Source: an uncultured Prevotella sp. (lineage in GTDB: Bacteria > Bacteroidota > Bacteroidia > Bacteroidales > Bacteroidaceae). From it: a DNA stretch of 25,439 nucleotides. Location: the NCBI GenBank assembly GCA_937901345.1, contig CALCHM010000008.1, positions 1 to 25,439 on the forward strand, given 5' to 3'. Numbering within the stretch: position 1 is the first letter of the stretch; each line of letters begins with the position of its first letter. A model generated the notes under the pieces. It did no database searches and had not been told where the DNA came from. It saw only the letters and a program-made list of their open reading frames with translations. Below, piece by piece: positions 8,072 through 15,914 of this stretch. The position numbers and the translations under genes were made by a program.

Positions 8072-8575
8072 ATGAAACACATTCTTGTAACACTCGCACT
8101 CCTACTCGTTTCGCAACTCACATTTGCGCAAACCACCGACTCATTGACTCAGGCTTTAGGAAGAATTGAGAAGACCGAAGTCTTTGAATTTCCATCAATA
8201 ATCGTAAAGATGATGAACAAAGGTTGGAAGGGAAAAACAAAAATCAAGAATCAAACGATTATTACGAACGAAACCCACCCCAATGAATTTAGAAAGCAAT
8301 TGGAAGTTGAACTCCAGAAGCTCTTGGATAACGGTTACAAACTAAAAGAATTCCCCACCGCAGAAGGTGACACCATGCAGAGTTACATCATGGGCGACGA
8401 GCAATTTGCTTACGAAGTGATCTACCGCTTAGTTGGCAAGGGAGCAATCCCGATGATTATCACCCTAAAGGGAAAAATTGAGTACGAAAATCTAAAGGGC
8501 GATCTCAGTAAGCAACCCACCATCGACGCTAACTTTTTGAAGCGGGCGGAAGAAATAGCAAGCAAAATGTTTTAA
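8072..8575 (+). CDS. Exported small protein, DUF4252-like, paralogue 1
   Basis: This 167-residue protein opens with a signal peptide (MKHILVTLALLLVSQLTFAQ, cleavage near residue 19-20). The mature part shows FEFPSIIVKMMNKG, then a charged region, then QSYIMGDEQ and IITLKGKIEYENL. The fold pattern resembles the DUF4252 family of Bacteroidota exported proteins, but I infer this only from the look of the sequence. It is clearly homologous to the gene at 9263, sharing the FP-S-I-K-MNKG and QL-ELQKL-DNG segments. It is probably the fourth gene of the ABC/GntR operon. Function unknown. Confidence 0.75.
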   Translation: MKHILVTLALLLVSQLTFAQTTDSLTQALGRIEKTEVFEFPSIIVKMMNKGWKGKTKIKNQTIITNETHPNEFRKQLEVELQKLLDNGYKLKEFPTAEGDTMQSYIMGDEQFAYEVIYRLVGKGAIPMIITLKGKIEYENLKGDLSKQPTIDANFLKRAEEIASKMF

Positions 8576-8638
8576 ACACAAGAATTGAAACTACACGCAC
8601 TTAGAATTGAAACTAACCACCATTTAACACTTAAGATT

Positions 8639-9181
8639 ATGAAGAAACAGATTCTCGCACTCATGTGCTTCGTAGCACCCAGTGTATTTGCCCAAAGTTC
8701 GGCAGATAAAACACCCGAGAAAAAGATTGCCCCCTTTGCCGCTGACTTCTCCATCAACGGAAGTTCAGAACACAAAGGCAAACATTTTATCAATTCTGCC
8801 TTCCGCTTGTCTTACACTCCCACATGGCGCTTGGGCGTCATCGGAGAAGTGGGAAGCAACCTCATGTTGAGCAACGTGGATGGCGTTAAAGATTGGGATG
8901 ACGCATTAACGCTTGGCGGCGGTCTTACCTTCCGTTTGGGCGACCTCCTTATCGACGAAGACACGAAGCAATCCTTGCGCTTCCACGTTACGGCAACAAT
9001 GGGTAGCACCGTCGGAAATGCCACGTATAACTATACTTACTACGACGCGGGGATGACCATCATGCCTACCGAAGAACTCGACTGGGTGGGTCTCAACCTT
9101 GGTTTTCGACACTACAATTCGCACAACAACTTTATCTCAAACTACAACGGATTTTACGTTGGTTTGACCTTCAGATACTAA
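8639..9181 (+). CDS. Exported beta-barrel-like protein
   Basis: This 180-residue protein has a signal peptide ending around FAQSS (residue 20). The mature part alternates polar and hydrophobic residues in strand-sized blocks (RLSYTPTWRLGVIGEVGSN, ALTLGGGLTFRLGD, FYVGLTFRY) and ends on an aromatic residue, as small outer-membrane barrels do. I start at the ATG at 8639 (MKKQILALM). The frame extends 18 codons upstream, but that part is not a signal peptide. It sits between two paralogous exported proteins in the same orientation. Function unknown; an outer-membrane location is inferred. Confidence 0.7.
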   Translation: MKKQILALMCFVAPSVFAQSSADKTPEKKIAPFAADFSINGSSEHKGKHFINSAFRLSYTPTWRLGVIGEVGSNLMLSNVDGVKDWDDALTLGGGLTFRLGDLLIDEDTKQSLRFHVTATMGSTVGNATYNYTYYDAGMTIMPTEELDWVGLNLGFRHYNSHNNFISNYNGFYVGLTFRY

Positions 9182-9193
9182 ATCCCACACCTA

Positions 9194-9835
9194 GCAACCT
9201 AAGAACCTTATCTAAACCTAAAATCAATCTAAAAACTAATTCTAAATTTAAAATCTAATACTATGAAAAATCTTATTTTAACCCTCGCCATTGCACTCGT
9301 TAGTCAGTTTACTTTTGCGCAGAATACAAAAGTTTTTTATGAAAACATGAAAAAAGTATCTGGTACTGAAGCCGTGAAATTTCCCTCCTTTATTTTAAAG
9401 ATAATGAATAAGGGAATGACGGGCAAAGCGAAATATAAGAAGATGCGCATCGTTACGTCCGAAACCAATGCTCCGGAATTTTGCAAACAACTGGACCTTG
9501 AACTCCAAAAACTCAAGGATAATGGTTTCGAACTGGTTGAACGCCCCACGAACGACGGCACAATTCAACAAAGTTACATCTTAGGCGATGCCAAGACGGT
9601 GAAAGAAATCGTCACCATTCATAAAAAGGGTAATGCCATTTATCCCATGGTTCACATTTCAGAGGGAACTTTTGACCGCAAGCAGTTTACATCCGCACCC
9701 ATTGAAAGTCCCGAGTTGAATGAGGAGTTTATGACGAAAGTAGATAGTCTCTGCGAAGAAATGCTTAAAGAATACACTCCGGAATTAATCGAGGAGATGT
9801 ACGAATAAACTCAACTACTGGGGTTCTTAGGTTGC
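9194..9835. repeat. 14-bp inverted repeats flanking one gene
   Basis: GCAACCTAAGAACC at 9194-9207 and its exact reverse complement at 9822-9835 bracket the coding region 9263-9808. The interval before the gene (9208-9262) is a low-complexity run of CTAAA-like blocks. No transposase is inside. Confidence 0.6.
9263..9808 (+). CDS. Exported small protein, DUF4252-like, paralogue 2
   Basis: This 181-residue protein has a signal peptide (MKNLILTLAIALVSQFTFAQ). The mature part is homologous to the protein at 8072: VKFPSFILKIMNKGMTGKAK, EFCKQLDLELQKLKDNGF and QQSYILGDAKTV align with it. It carries an extra acidic tail of about 15 residues (KEYTPELIEEMYE). The pair surrounds the barrel-like gene at 8639, which suggests duplication. 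An exact 14-bp inverted repeat encloses this copy. Function unknown; the DUF4252 resemblance is tentative. Confidence 0.75.
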   Translation: MKNLILTLAIALVSQFTFAQNTKVFYENMKKVSGTEAVKFPSFILKIMNKGMTGKAKYKKMRIVTSETNAPEFCKQLDLELQKLKDNGFELVERPTNDGTIQQSYILGDAKTVKEIVTIHKKGNAIYPMVHISEGTFDRKQFTSAPIESPELNEEFMTKVDSLCEEMLKEYTPELIEEMYE

Positions 9836-9864
9836 ATATATTATTCACCTAAATTGCTAATAAT

Positions 9865-9900
9865 CTGAGCTCATTCCACACTTTAGGGGAACGGGTTCAG
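9865..9900 (+). terminator. Hairpin after the ABC/GntR operon
   Basis: A 13-position stem from CTGAGCTCATTCC (9865-9877) to GGAACGGGTTCAG (9888-9900) has one mismatch and two G-T pairs. It lies 57 bp past the last gene. The T-run after it is poor (ATTTC), so terminator function is only possible. Confidence 0.35.
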
Positions 9901-10008
9901 ATTTCAGCAAATTCAATAACTCATACTAGAATCCATCTACGATTTTTCCATCTCGTAACCATCGTTTAAAGATCGTTTTATCATCATTTACATTCAAATC
10001 ATAAATTT

Positions 10009-10329
10009 ATGTTATTACTCACCACAACCCCTACAATTGAAGGTCGCCCCGTACTGCAGTATTTGGGCATTGTTACTGCCGAAACCATCTTTGGTACCAA
10101 CGTATTTCGCGACATTTTTGCCTCTGTTCGCGACTTTATTGGCGGACGTAGTCGCTCGTATGAAGAAGTGTTGCTCAAGGCAAAAGAAGAAGCACTCCGT
10201 GAACTCTCTGAACGCGCAGAAGCTCTGGGCGCAAACGCCGTGGTTGGCGTAGATTTCAGTTACGAAACCGTTGGTCAGAGTGGTTCCATGCTGATGGTAG
10301 TGTGCTCTGGCACCGCCGTACGAATCTAA
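10009..10329 (+). CDS. YbjQ / UPF0145 family protein
   Basis: This 106-residue cytoplasmic protein matches the YbjQ family throughout: an N-terminal strand with the TTPTIEG start, then YLGIVTAETIFGTN, a helix beginning with the RDF-GGRS-YE segment, A-EEAL-EL-ERAEALGANAVVGVDF, and a closing strand with GTAV. Length agrees with the family (about 105 residues). The family forms pentamers, and a heavy-metal role has been suggested but not settled. It stands alone, 200 bp after the exported proteins and 730 bp before murG. I see no clear promoter. Confidence 0.9.
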   Translation: MLLLTTTPTIEGRPVLQYLGIVTAETIFGTNVFRDIFASVRDFIGGRSRSYEEVLLKAKEEALRELSERAEALGANAVVGVDFSYETVGQSGSMLMVVCSGTAVRI

Positions 10330-10393
10330 CCCCCATCTGTATCCGTAAACCAACGTCCACACGTTAGGACGCAAAGAAATAATGTTGAGTTGA

Positions 10394-10425
10394 CCCCTCC
10401 TTTTGGCAAATGCTAAGAGGAGGGG
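10394..10425 (+). terminator. GC-rich hairpin after the YbjQ gene
   Basis: CCCCTCCT (10394-10401) pairs with AGGAGGGG (10418-10425), with a partly paired inner loop. It lies 64 bp after the stop codon and could end the transcript, but only GCGTTTC follows. The preceding AGTTGACCC links it to the foldback repeat family, so it may be a remnant of such an element. Confidence 0.35.
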
Positions 10426-10600
10426 GCGTTTCATTAGCAACAAACGGAATTTAAGCGTAAAACACATCAAATTGCATCTAAAACGGCAATTGAGAGACTA
10501 AAATCAGGAAAAATGAGATGACTTGTCGTGCGGGACTTCAAGATATTGCGTATTGCCTTCATCCACCTTTGTCTCCATCATTCAACTACGAAATAATGGT

Positions 10601-10644
10601 GTTCTAACACCGTTCGAATGCCATCCGAATGACCTTCGAATTCG
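10601..10644. repeat. Tandem 11-bp TTCGAA-like array, copy B
   Basis: Four 11-bp units start at 10601, 10612, 10623 and 10634: GTTCTAACACC, GTTCGAATGCC, ATCCGAATGAC and CTTCGAATTCG. Period and consensus match array A at 297-351. Confidence 0.65.
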
Positions 10645-10981
10645 CGCTCCAATGTGACGTTTTTATGACAAAAAATGAAACCATTTCCGGTTGATTTTCT
10701 ACACTAAAAGCGCAGCATATATTCACATTCCCCACACCCTCTTGACACTGAAAATTCTAGAGCGCCTCAACGAATCGGGAGGTTGCAAAACATTCAAGAC
10801 AGTCCTCCAATCCCTACCGTCCAATTAGCTGAATTTCATGGTGCGACAAATGCCTTCTTACATGCCTTATTCACGCAATTCCACGCTTGCTGTTGTGCAT
10901 GAAGTTTTTATGTCTGAAAATTGTTAAAAAAACATTTACAAATTAAGCGTAGCGGCGCGCGACAAATGCGAATTATTTTAC

Positions 10982-10989
10982 TAACTTTG
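10982..10989 (+). promoter_or_regulatory. Promoter -7 box for murG
   Basis: TAACTTTG, followed by C, fits the Bacteroidota -7 consensus 68 bp before the murG start. I see no good TTTG at the expected upstream distance. It implies that the murG-to-ftsZ genes can be transcribed without upstream dcw genes. Confidence 0.55.
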
Positions 10990-11057
10990 CAAAATCCTGT
11001 AATACACCCCAAAAAGGGCTAGTTGAACGGGATTTTAACAACCTTAGAAGAGTACCT

Positions 11058-12167
11058 ATGGGCGAATTAAAAATAATCGTAAGCGGTGGCGGCACAGGCG
11101 GCCACATTTTTCCCGCAATTTCCATTGCCAATGCGGTGCGCGAATTGCGTCCGGATGCTAAAATCCTTTTTGTCGGAGCCGAGGGGCGCATGGAGATGAA
11201 GCGCGTTCCAGCAGCAGGTTATGAAATCGTAGGGTTACCCGTTCAGGGGTTTGACCGCAAAAACATTTTCAAGAACATCAGTGTGCTTTGGAAGTTGATG
11301 AAGAGTCGCCGTATGGCAAAGCGCATCATCACCGACTTCAAACCCAATGTAGTGGTTGGCGTTGGCGGTTATGCCAGCGGTCCGACCCTCAACATGGCGG
11401 CACAAGCAGGAATCCCCACGCTCATCCAAGAGCAAAACTCTTATGCCGGAGTGACCAACAAGTTACTTGCGCGTTCGGCAAAGAAAATATGTGTGGCCTA
11501 CGAAGGCATGGAGCGCTTCTTCCCCGCTGAAAACATTGTGTTCACCGGAAACCCCGTTCGACAGAACCTTAAGGATGCCACCATCGTCTACAAAGACGCT
11601 ATTGAGCAGTTTGGGTTAGACGACAAGAAGCGCACCGTGCTGATTGTAGGCGGTTCACTCGGCGCACGCACCATCAACGAGAGTGTACTCTCTTGCCTAG
11701 AACTCATCCGCCAGCAAGACGAAGTGCAATTCATCTGGCAAACGGGCGGTTTCTATCATGCCGAGATTACGGAAACCCTGCGCCGTGCGGGATGTCCGGA
11801 AAACTTGGTGGTGACCGACTTTATCTCAGATATGGCCTCGGCCTATGCCGTAGCAGACCTCGTTATCTCACGCGCTGGTGCCGGAAGCATCTCTGAATTC
11901 TGCCTCCTTGGCAAACCCGTCATTTTGGTGCCTTCACCCAATGTGGCTGAAGACCATCAAACGAAGAATGCCTTAGCCCTAGTGAAAAAGAATGCAGCCA
12001 TTTACATCAAGGACGATGAAGCACAACAAACACTCCTGCCCCGTGCCATCGCCCTCGTACAAGAACCGCTGCAACTAAAGGAACTCAGCGACAACATTCT
12101 CACCCTTGCAAAACCCAACGCGGCAATGGACATCGCCCGTGAAGTACTCGCATTAGCAGGGTGCTAA
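11058..12167 (+). CDS. murG: MurG, lipid II synthase
   Basis: This 369-residue GT-B glycosyltransferase adds N-acetylglucosamine from UDP-GlcNAc to lipid I at the inner face of the membrane, giving lipid II. The glycine-rich lipid-phosphate loop SGGGTGGH is at residues 8-15, the second glycine loop VGVGGYASGP near 98-107, the acceptor motif QEQNSYAGVTN near 128-138, and the UDP-GlcNAc motif SRAGAGSISEF near 270-280. Length is normal. It opens this part of the dcw cluster, with its own -7 box upstream and murC 23 bp downstream. The usual upstream partners (mraY, murD, ftsW) are not in the window. Confidence 0.97.
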   Translation: MGELKIIVSGGGTGGHIFPAISIANAVRELRPDAKILFVGAEGRMEMKRVPAAGYEIVGLPVQGFDRKNIFKNISVLWKLMKSRRMAKRIITDFKPNVVVGVGGYASGPTLNMAAQAGIPTLIQEQNSYAGVTNKLLARSAKKICVAYEGMERFFPAENIVFTGNPVRQNLKDATIVYKDAIEQFGLDDKKRTVLIVGGSLGARTINESVLSCLELIRQQDEVQFIWQTGGFYHAEITETLRRAGCPENLVVTDFISDMASAYAVADLVISRAGAGSISEFCLLGKPVILVPSPNVAEDHQTKNALALVKKNAAIYIKDDEAQQTLLPRAIALVQEPLQLKELSDNILTLAKPNAAMDIAREVLALAGC

Positions 12168-12190
12168 CTCAACACTTTCAGACTTCTCAA

Positions 12191-13555
12191 ATGCAAAATA
12201 TTTATTTCCTTGGTGCCGGAGGCATCGGTATGAGCGCACTCGTGCGTTACTTTCTTTCACAAGGTTATAACGTTGGTGGTTACGACCGCGTGGAAACGCC
12301 ACTCACGAAAAAGTTGTGTGAAGAAGGCGCAACGATTCACTATGAAGACGGCGAACAACACATCCCCACTTGCTTTAAAGACAAAGCGGAGACTCTCGTT
12401 GTTTACACTCCCGCCATCCCTGCCACACATGAGGAATTTAATTATTTCCGCCGCGAAGGTTTTGAGATGAAAAAGCGTGCAGAGGTGTTGGGCATCATCA
12501 CCAGACAAATGAAGGGACTTTGTTGTGCAGGCACTCACGGAAAGACAACAACTTCAGCCATGACGGCCCACCTGCTCAATAGTAGTCACGTGAAATGTAA
12601 CGCCTTTCTTGGTGGCATCACGAAAAACTATGGCACGAACTACCTCATCGCTCCCGAAAGTCCCTACGTGGTTATCGAGGCCGACGAATTTGACCGCTCA
12701 TTCCACCATCTTCGCCCCTTTGCAACACTCATCACTTCGGCCGATGCCGACCACCTCGATATTTATGGCACAGAAGAGGCGTATCTTGAAAGTTTCAGTC
12801 ATTACACCTCGCTCGTACAACCCGGTGGCGCACTGGTGGTGCATAAGGGTCTCCAATTTGAAGAACGCTTGCAAGAAGGCGTACGTCGCTACGATTACTC
12901 TCGCCATAAAGGTGACTTCCATGCCGAAAACATTCGCATCGGTGGTGGACGCATCATCTTCGACCTCGTTTCACCCATCGAGAATGTGAAGGACATTGAA
13001 CTAGGCGTTCCCGTAAGCATCAACATCGACAATGGCATCGGGGCATGTGCTCTGGCACAATTAGCAGGTCTTAGCGCGAATGAAATCCGTGAAGCCATGC
13101 AAACCTTCGGAGGTGTAGATCGCCGCTTCGATTTTAAAATTAAGACCGACACGTGCGTACTCCTCAGCGACTATGCCCACCACCCCGAAGAAATTCGCCA
13201 AAGCATTCTCTCCATCCGTGAAGTGTTTAGCGGACGCAAAATCTCGGGCATCTTCCAACCCCACTTGTTTACCCGCACTCGCGACTTCTACAAGGAATTT
13301 GCCGATGCGCTCTCGCTTCTTGACGAAGTGTGGCTCACGGAAATTTATCCCGCTCGCGAACTCCCCATTGAAGGCGTAAGTAGTCAACTCATCTTTGACA
13401 ACCTCAGAGCTGACATGAAAAAATCGCTCTGCGCGAAGCAAGACTTACCCGCAATCATTAAGCAGGAAGACATTGACGTGCTCGTTGTGCTCGGAGCTGG
13501 CGACGTGGAAGACTACATGGAACAGTTCCGAACCATTTTGGAAAAACCATTTTAA
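12191..13555 (+). CDS. murC: MurC, UDP-MurNAc--L-alanine ligase
   Basis: This 454-residue ligase adds L-alanine to UDP-N-acetylmuramic acid, the first step of the peptide stem. The N-terminal nucleotide-sugar domain begins FLGAGGIGMSALVRYF. The ATP loop is GTHGKTTT near residues 113-120. The catalytic centre includes VVIEADEFDRSF, and the C-terminal domain has DYAHHPEEI and QPHLFTRT. I start at the ATG at 12191. An earlier in-frame ATG at 12161 would add ten residues without family match and overlap murG. The gene is 57 bp ahead of ftsQ. Confidence 0.97.
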   Translation: MQNIYFLGAGGIGMSALVRYFLSQGYNVGGYDRVETPLTKKLCEEGATIHYEDGEQHIPTCFKDKAETLVVYTPAIPATHEEFNYFRREGFEMKKRAEVLGIITRQMKGLCCAGTHGKTTTSAMTAHLLNSSHVKCNAFLGGITKNYGTNYLIAPESPYVVIEADEFDRSFHHLRPFATLITSADADHLDIYGTEEAYLESFSHYTSLVQPGGALVVHKGLQFEERLQEGVRRYDYSRHKGDFHAENIRIGGGRIIFDLVSPIENVKDIELGVPVSINIDNGIGACALAQLAGLSANEIREAMQTFGGVDRRFDFKIKTDTCVLLSDYAHHPEEIRQSILSIREVFSGRKISGIFQPHLFTRTRDFYKEFADALSLLDEVWLTEIYPARELPIEGVSSQLIFDNLRADMKKSLCAKQDLPAIIKQEDIDVLVVLGAGDVEDYMEQFRTILEKPF

Positions 13556-13612
13556 AATCACAACCACACACAAAAAGAAACACTCCACCAGGGGATTTAG
13601 ACTATTATCATC

Positions 13613-14359
13613 GTGCTCAAAATTTTCAAAATAATCTTTCGTCTTGTCACCATCGCCATTCTTACAGGGTATCTTGTTTTCGCCTTTAAGTACTTAACTG
13701 GGAAGGGTGACAAGAGTATTTGTAAGGCAGTAAATGTTAGTCTTACAAACGAGGCACGTGGATTCGTAAAGCAAAGTGAAATCATCAGCATCCTACAAGA
13801 GTCGCAAACCTACCCCATCGGAAAAATCATGGATAAAATTAATAGCAACGTGATAGTTTCCGAACTCAGAAAGAATCCTTATATAAGCGACGTCATTTGT
13901 TACAAGTCGCCAGGGGGAAACGTCAACATTCTTGTGGAACAGCGCGTCCCCATCATGCGCGTCATTCCTGACTCAGCAACTTCATTTTATCTTGATGAAA
14001 CAGGACTGTGCCTACCAACACTCAACTACAACGGCAACTTTCTCGTTGCAACAGGAGCAATCGACACCACTTATGCCCGAAACGAATTGCTAAAACTGGC
14101 GCAGTTCGTTAATAGCAATGAATTTTGGAACAATCAGTTGGAACAAGTGCACATCAACCACAACAAGAAAGCAGACCTCTATCCTCGCGTAGGGCAACAA
14201 ATCATTCGATTTGGCGCTATCGAGAAGATTGAAAAGAAATTTGACAATCTAAAACTCTTCTACGATAAAGTGATGCCCGTTGTGGGGTGGAATAAATACC
14301 ACGAACTGAACATTGCCTACACCAACCAGGTGATTGGCATAAAGAAAACCAAAAAGTAA
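13613..14359 (+). CDS. ftsQ: FtsQ, divisome membrane protein
   Basis: This protein of about 248 residues has a short cytoplasmic N terminus, one membrane helix (about residues 8-27) and a periplasmic domain, the FtsQ/DivIB layout. The periplasmic part contains ELRKNPYISDVICYKSPGG and ILVEQRVPIMRV, the usual POTRA-to-beta-domain junction, followed by FYLDETGLCLP. It bridges the cytoplasmic Z ring and the periplasmic synthases. The start is a GTG at 13613; no ATG fits upstream. Position between murC and ftsA supports the call, since FtsQ sequences are poorly conserved. Confidence 0.9.
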   Translation: MLKIFKIIFRLVTIAILTGYLVFAFKYLTGKGDKSICKAVNVSLTNEARGFVKQSEIISILQESQTYPIGKIMDKINSNVIVSELRKNPYISDVICYKSPGGNVNILVEQRVPIMRVIPDSATSFYLDETGLCLPTLNYNGNFLVATGAIDTTYARNELLKLAQFVNSNEFWNNQLEQVHINHNKKADLYPRVGQQIIRFGAIEKIEKKFDNLKLFYDKVMPVVGWNKYHELNIAYTNQVIGIKKTKK

Positions 14360-14440
14360 CCATCGCACGACAGTCGCAATCGGTTACGGATAACCAACAG
14401 AACACACCTTACAGAATCACAATAAAACACGTATAAACAC

Positions 14441-15853
14441 ATGGCTGAAATTAAAGAGTTCTTCGTAGCTATCGATCTTGGATCATCGAAAGTTACCGCC
14501 ATTGCAGGTCGCAAGCAACCAGACGGCGCAATTGAAGTGCTTGCCTATACACAAGAACCGTCACACGCCTTCATTCGCAAGGGACGCATTAGCAACATTG
14601 ACAAGATGACGCAATGTGCTAAGAATATCAAAGAAGCGTTAGAGAAAAAACTCAACAAGCGTGTATCGAAAGCTTACGTTGGCATTGGAGGCATGGGGAT
14701 GCATACCGTAACCAACACCATCCAACGTTCGTTTAGCGAAAAACACGTCATTTCGCAAGACATCATGGAAGCTTTGCGAGTTGAAAACTTGCAGAAAGCA
14801 ACCCCCGAACGCCACATCCTCGGAACCGTACCCCAGGAATTTAAAGTGGGCACACAATTCACCAACGAACCTGTAGGCATGCTTGCCGACACCATTGAGG
14901 CAAACTACCTCAATATTGTGGCCAATAGTAGCATGTCCGACCAGATTCGCAATTGCTTCCGCGCGGCGGGTATTGAAGTGGCAGAAATGCCCATTACCGT
15001 GTTGCGCTTGGCTGACGTTATGCTCACCGAACCTGAAAAGCGTACGGGTTGTTTGTTTGTTGACATGGGAGCAGAAACAACTTCCGTGGCCATCTTCAAG
15101 AACAACATGCTGCGCCACTTGGCGGTAATCCCCCTCGGAGGTGCGAATATCACTCAAGACATTACATCACTTCAGATTGAAGAAGACGAAGCCGAAACGC
15201 TCAAATTGAAGTGGGGAGCGGCTATTACCAATGGCGGTGAAAATCCTCCTATCGTAACAAGCGATGGTCGAGAATTCCCCTACAGTGAATTTGCGGGACT
15301 CATAGAAGCACGCGTAGAGGAAATCGTGCTCAACATTGAGAACCAAATCAAATTGTCACGTTACGAAAAGAATCAACTCATTGCAGGGGTAATCCTTACT
15401 GGTGGCGCATCCATGCTTAAGAACATGGAAAGCGTGGTTGCAAAACTTGTTGGAATTGAAAAATTGCGCGTGGTAAAGAACACACGTTTCTCGGTACGTG
15501 GCCATAAGAATATGAATGTTGATGCCGTGCGTGAAGGCGATTATGCAGCAGCACTCGCACTTATTGAACAAGCAGATCAAAACTGTTGTGGTGGGGAAAT
15601 CGGCGGAGAAACTCCCGAACTTTTTGAACAAGAAGAAATCACTACAACAGTGCAAACTGACCTTCTTGTTGAACCTGCAACAACTACCACAACGCCTGAA
15701 GTTACTCCTGAACAAGAACCTGAAGAAACGTTTGAGGAAGAAACCGAAGATCCCGAAACTGAACAAGAACCCAAGGAGAAGAAACCAAACGCCTTTGTCG
15801 GATTCATGAAGAAAACAGGTCGTTGGTTGGGCAACTTGGTAAACGAAGATTAA
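14441..15853 (+). CDS. ftsA: FtsA, actin-like membrane anchor of FtsZ
   Basis: This 470-residue actin-fold ATPase tethers FtsZ filaments to the membrane. The phosphate-1 motif is AIDLGSSKVTAI (9-20). VDMGAETTSVAIF and VILTGGASMLKNM are the phosphate-2 and adenosine motifs. The SHS2/1C domain lies in residues 80-165. After residue 385 comes an acidic, threonine- and glutamate-rich linker of about 60 residues. The last 22 residues form the amphipathic membrane helix (FVGFMKKTGRWLGNLV). The linker is longer than in E. coli but usual for Bacteroidota. The gene lies 81 bp after ftsQ and 61 bp before ftsZ. Confidence 0.96.
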   Translation: MAEIKEFFVAIDLGSSKVTAIAGRKQPDGAIEVLAYTQEPSHAFIRKGRISNIDKMTQCAKNIKEALEKKLNKRVSKAYVGIGGMGMHTVTNTIQRSFSEKHVISQDIMEALRVENLQKATPERHILGTVPQEFKVGTQFTNEPVGMLADTIEANYLNIVANSSMSDQIRNCFRAAGIEVAEMPITVLRLADVMLTEPEKRTGCLFVDMGAETTSVAIFKNNMLRHLAVIPLGGANITQDITSLQIEEDEAETLKLKWGAAITNGGENPPIVTSDGREFPYSEFAGLIEARVEEIVLNIENQIKLSRYEKNQLIAGVILTGGASMLKNMESVVAKLVGIEKLRVVKNTRFSVRGHKNMNVDAVREGDYAAALALIEQADQNCCGGEIGGETPELFEQEEITTTVQTDLLVEPATTTTTPEVTPEQEPEETFEEETEDPETEQEPKEKKPNAFVGFMKKTGRWLGNLVNED

Positions 15854-15873
15854 CCGCTACTAACAAATCATAC

Positions 15874-15887
15874 TGACGCAAGCGTCA
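15874..15887. promoter_or_regulatory. 14-bp palindrome between ftsA and ftsZ
   Basis: TGACGCAAGCGTCA is a perfect inverted repeat (6-2-6) 27 bp before the ftsZ start codon. It could be an operator or a small mRNA hairpin near the start. Only the symmetry is seen. Confidence 0.3.
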
Positions 15888-15914
15888 TTCCATTTACAGC
15901 AAACAACTGAAACA

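Larger units (their letters stand above)
10330..11057. other. Gene-free region before murG
   Basis: About 730 bp with no credible gene. It holds a GC-rich hairpin (10394-10425, CCCCTCCT pairing AGGAGGGG), directly preceded by AGTTGACCC, the tip of the foldback element near 4284. After that come a short stem AATTGC/GCAATT, the second 11-bp repeat array (10601-10644), and the murG promoter (10982-10989). The rest shows nothing I can name. Confidence 0.55.

Noticed and set aside
10015..10470. 151-codon frame on the minus strand
   Set aside because: It is antisense to the YbjQ gene, which matches its family over the full length.
14639..15157. 172-codon frame on the minus strand
   Set aside because: It is antisense to the conserved core of ftsA, without any recognisable protein.
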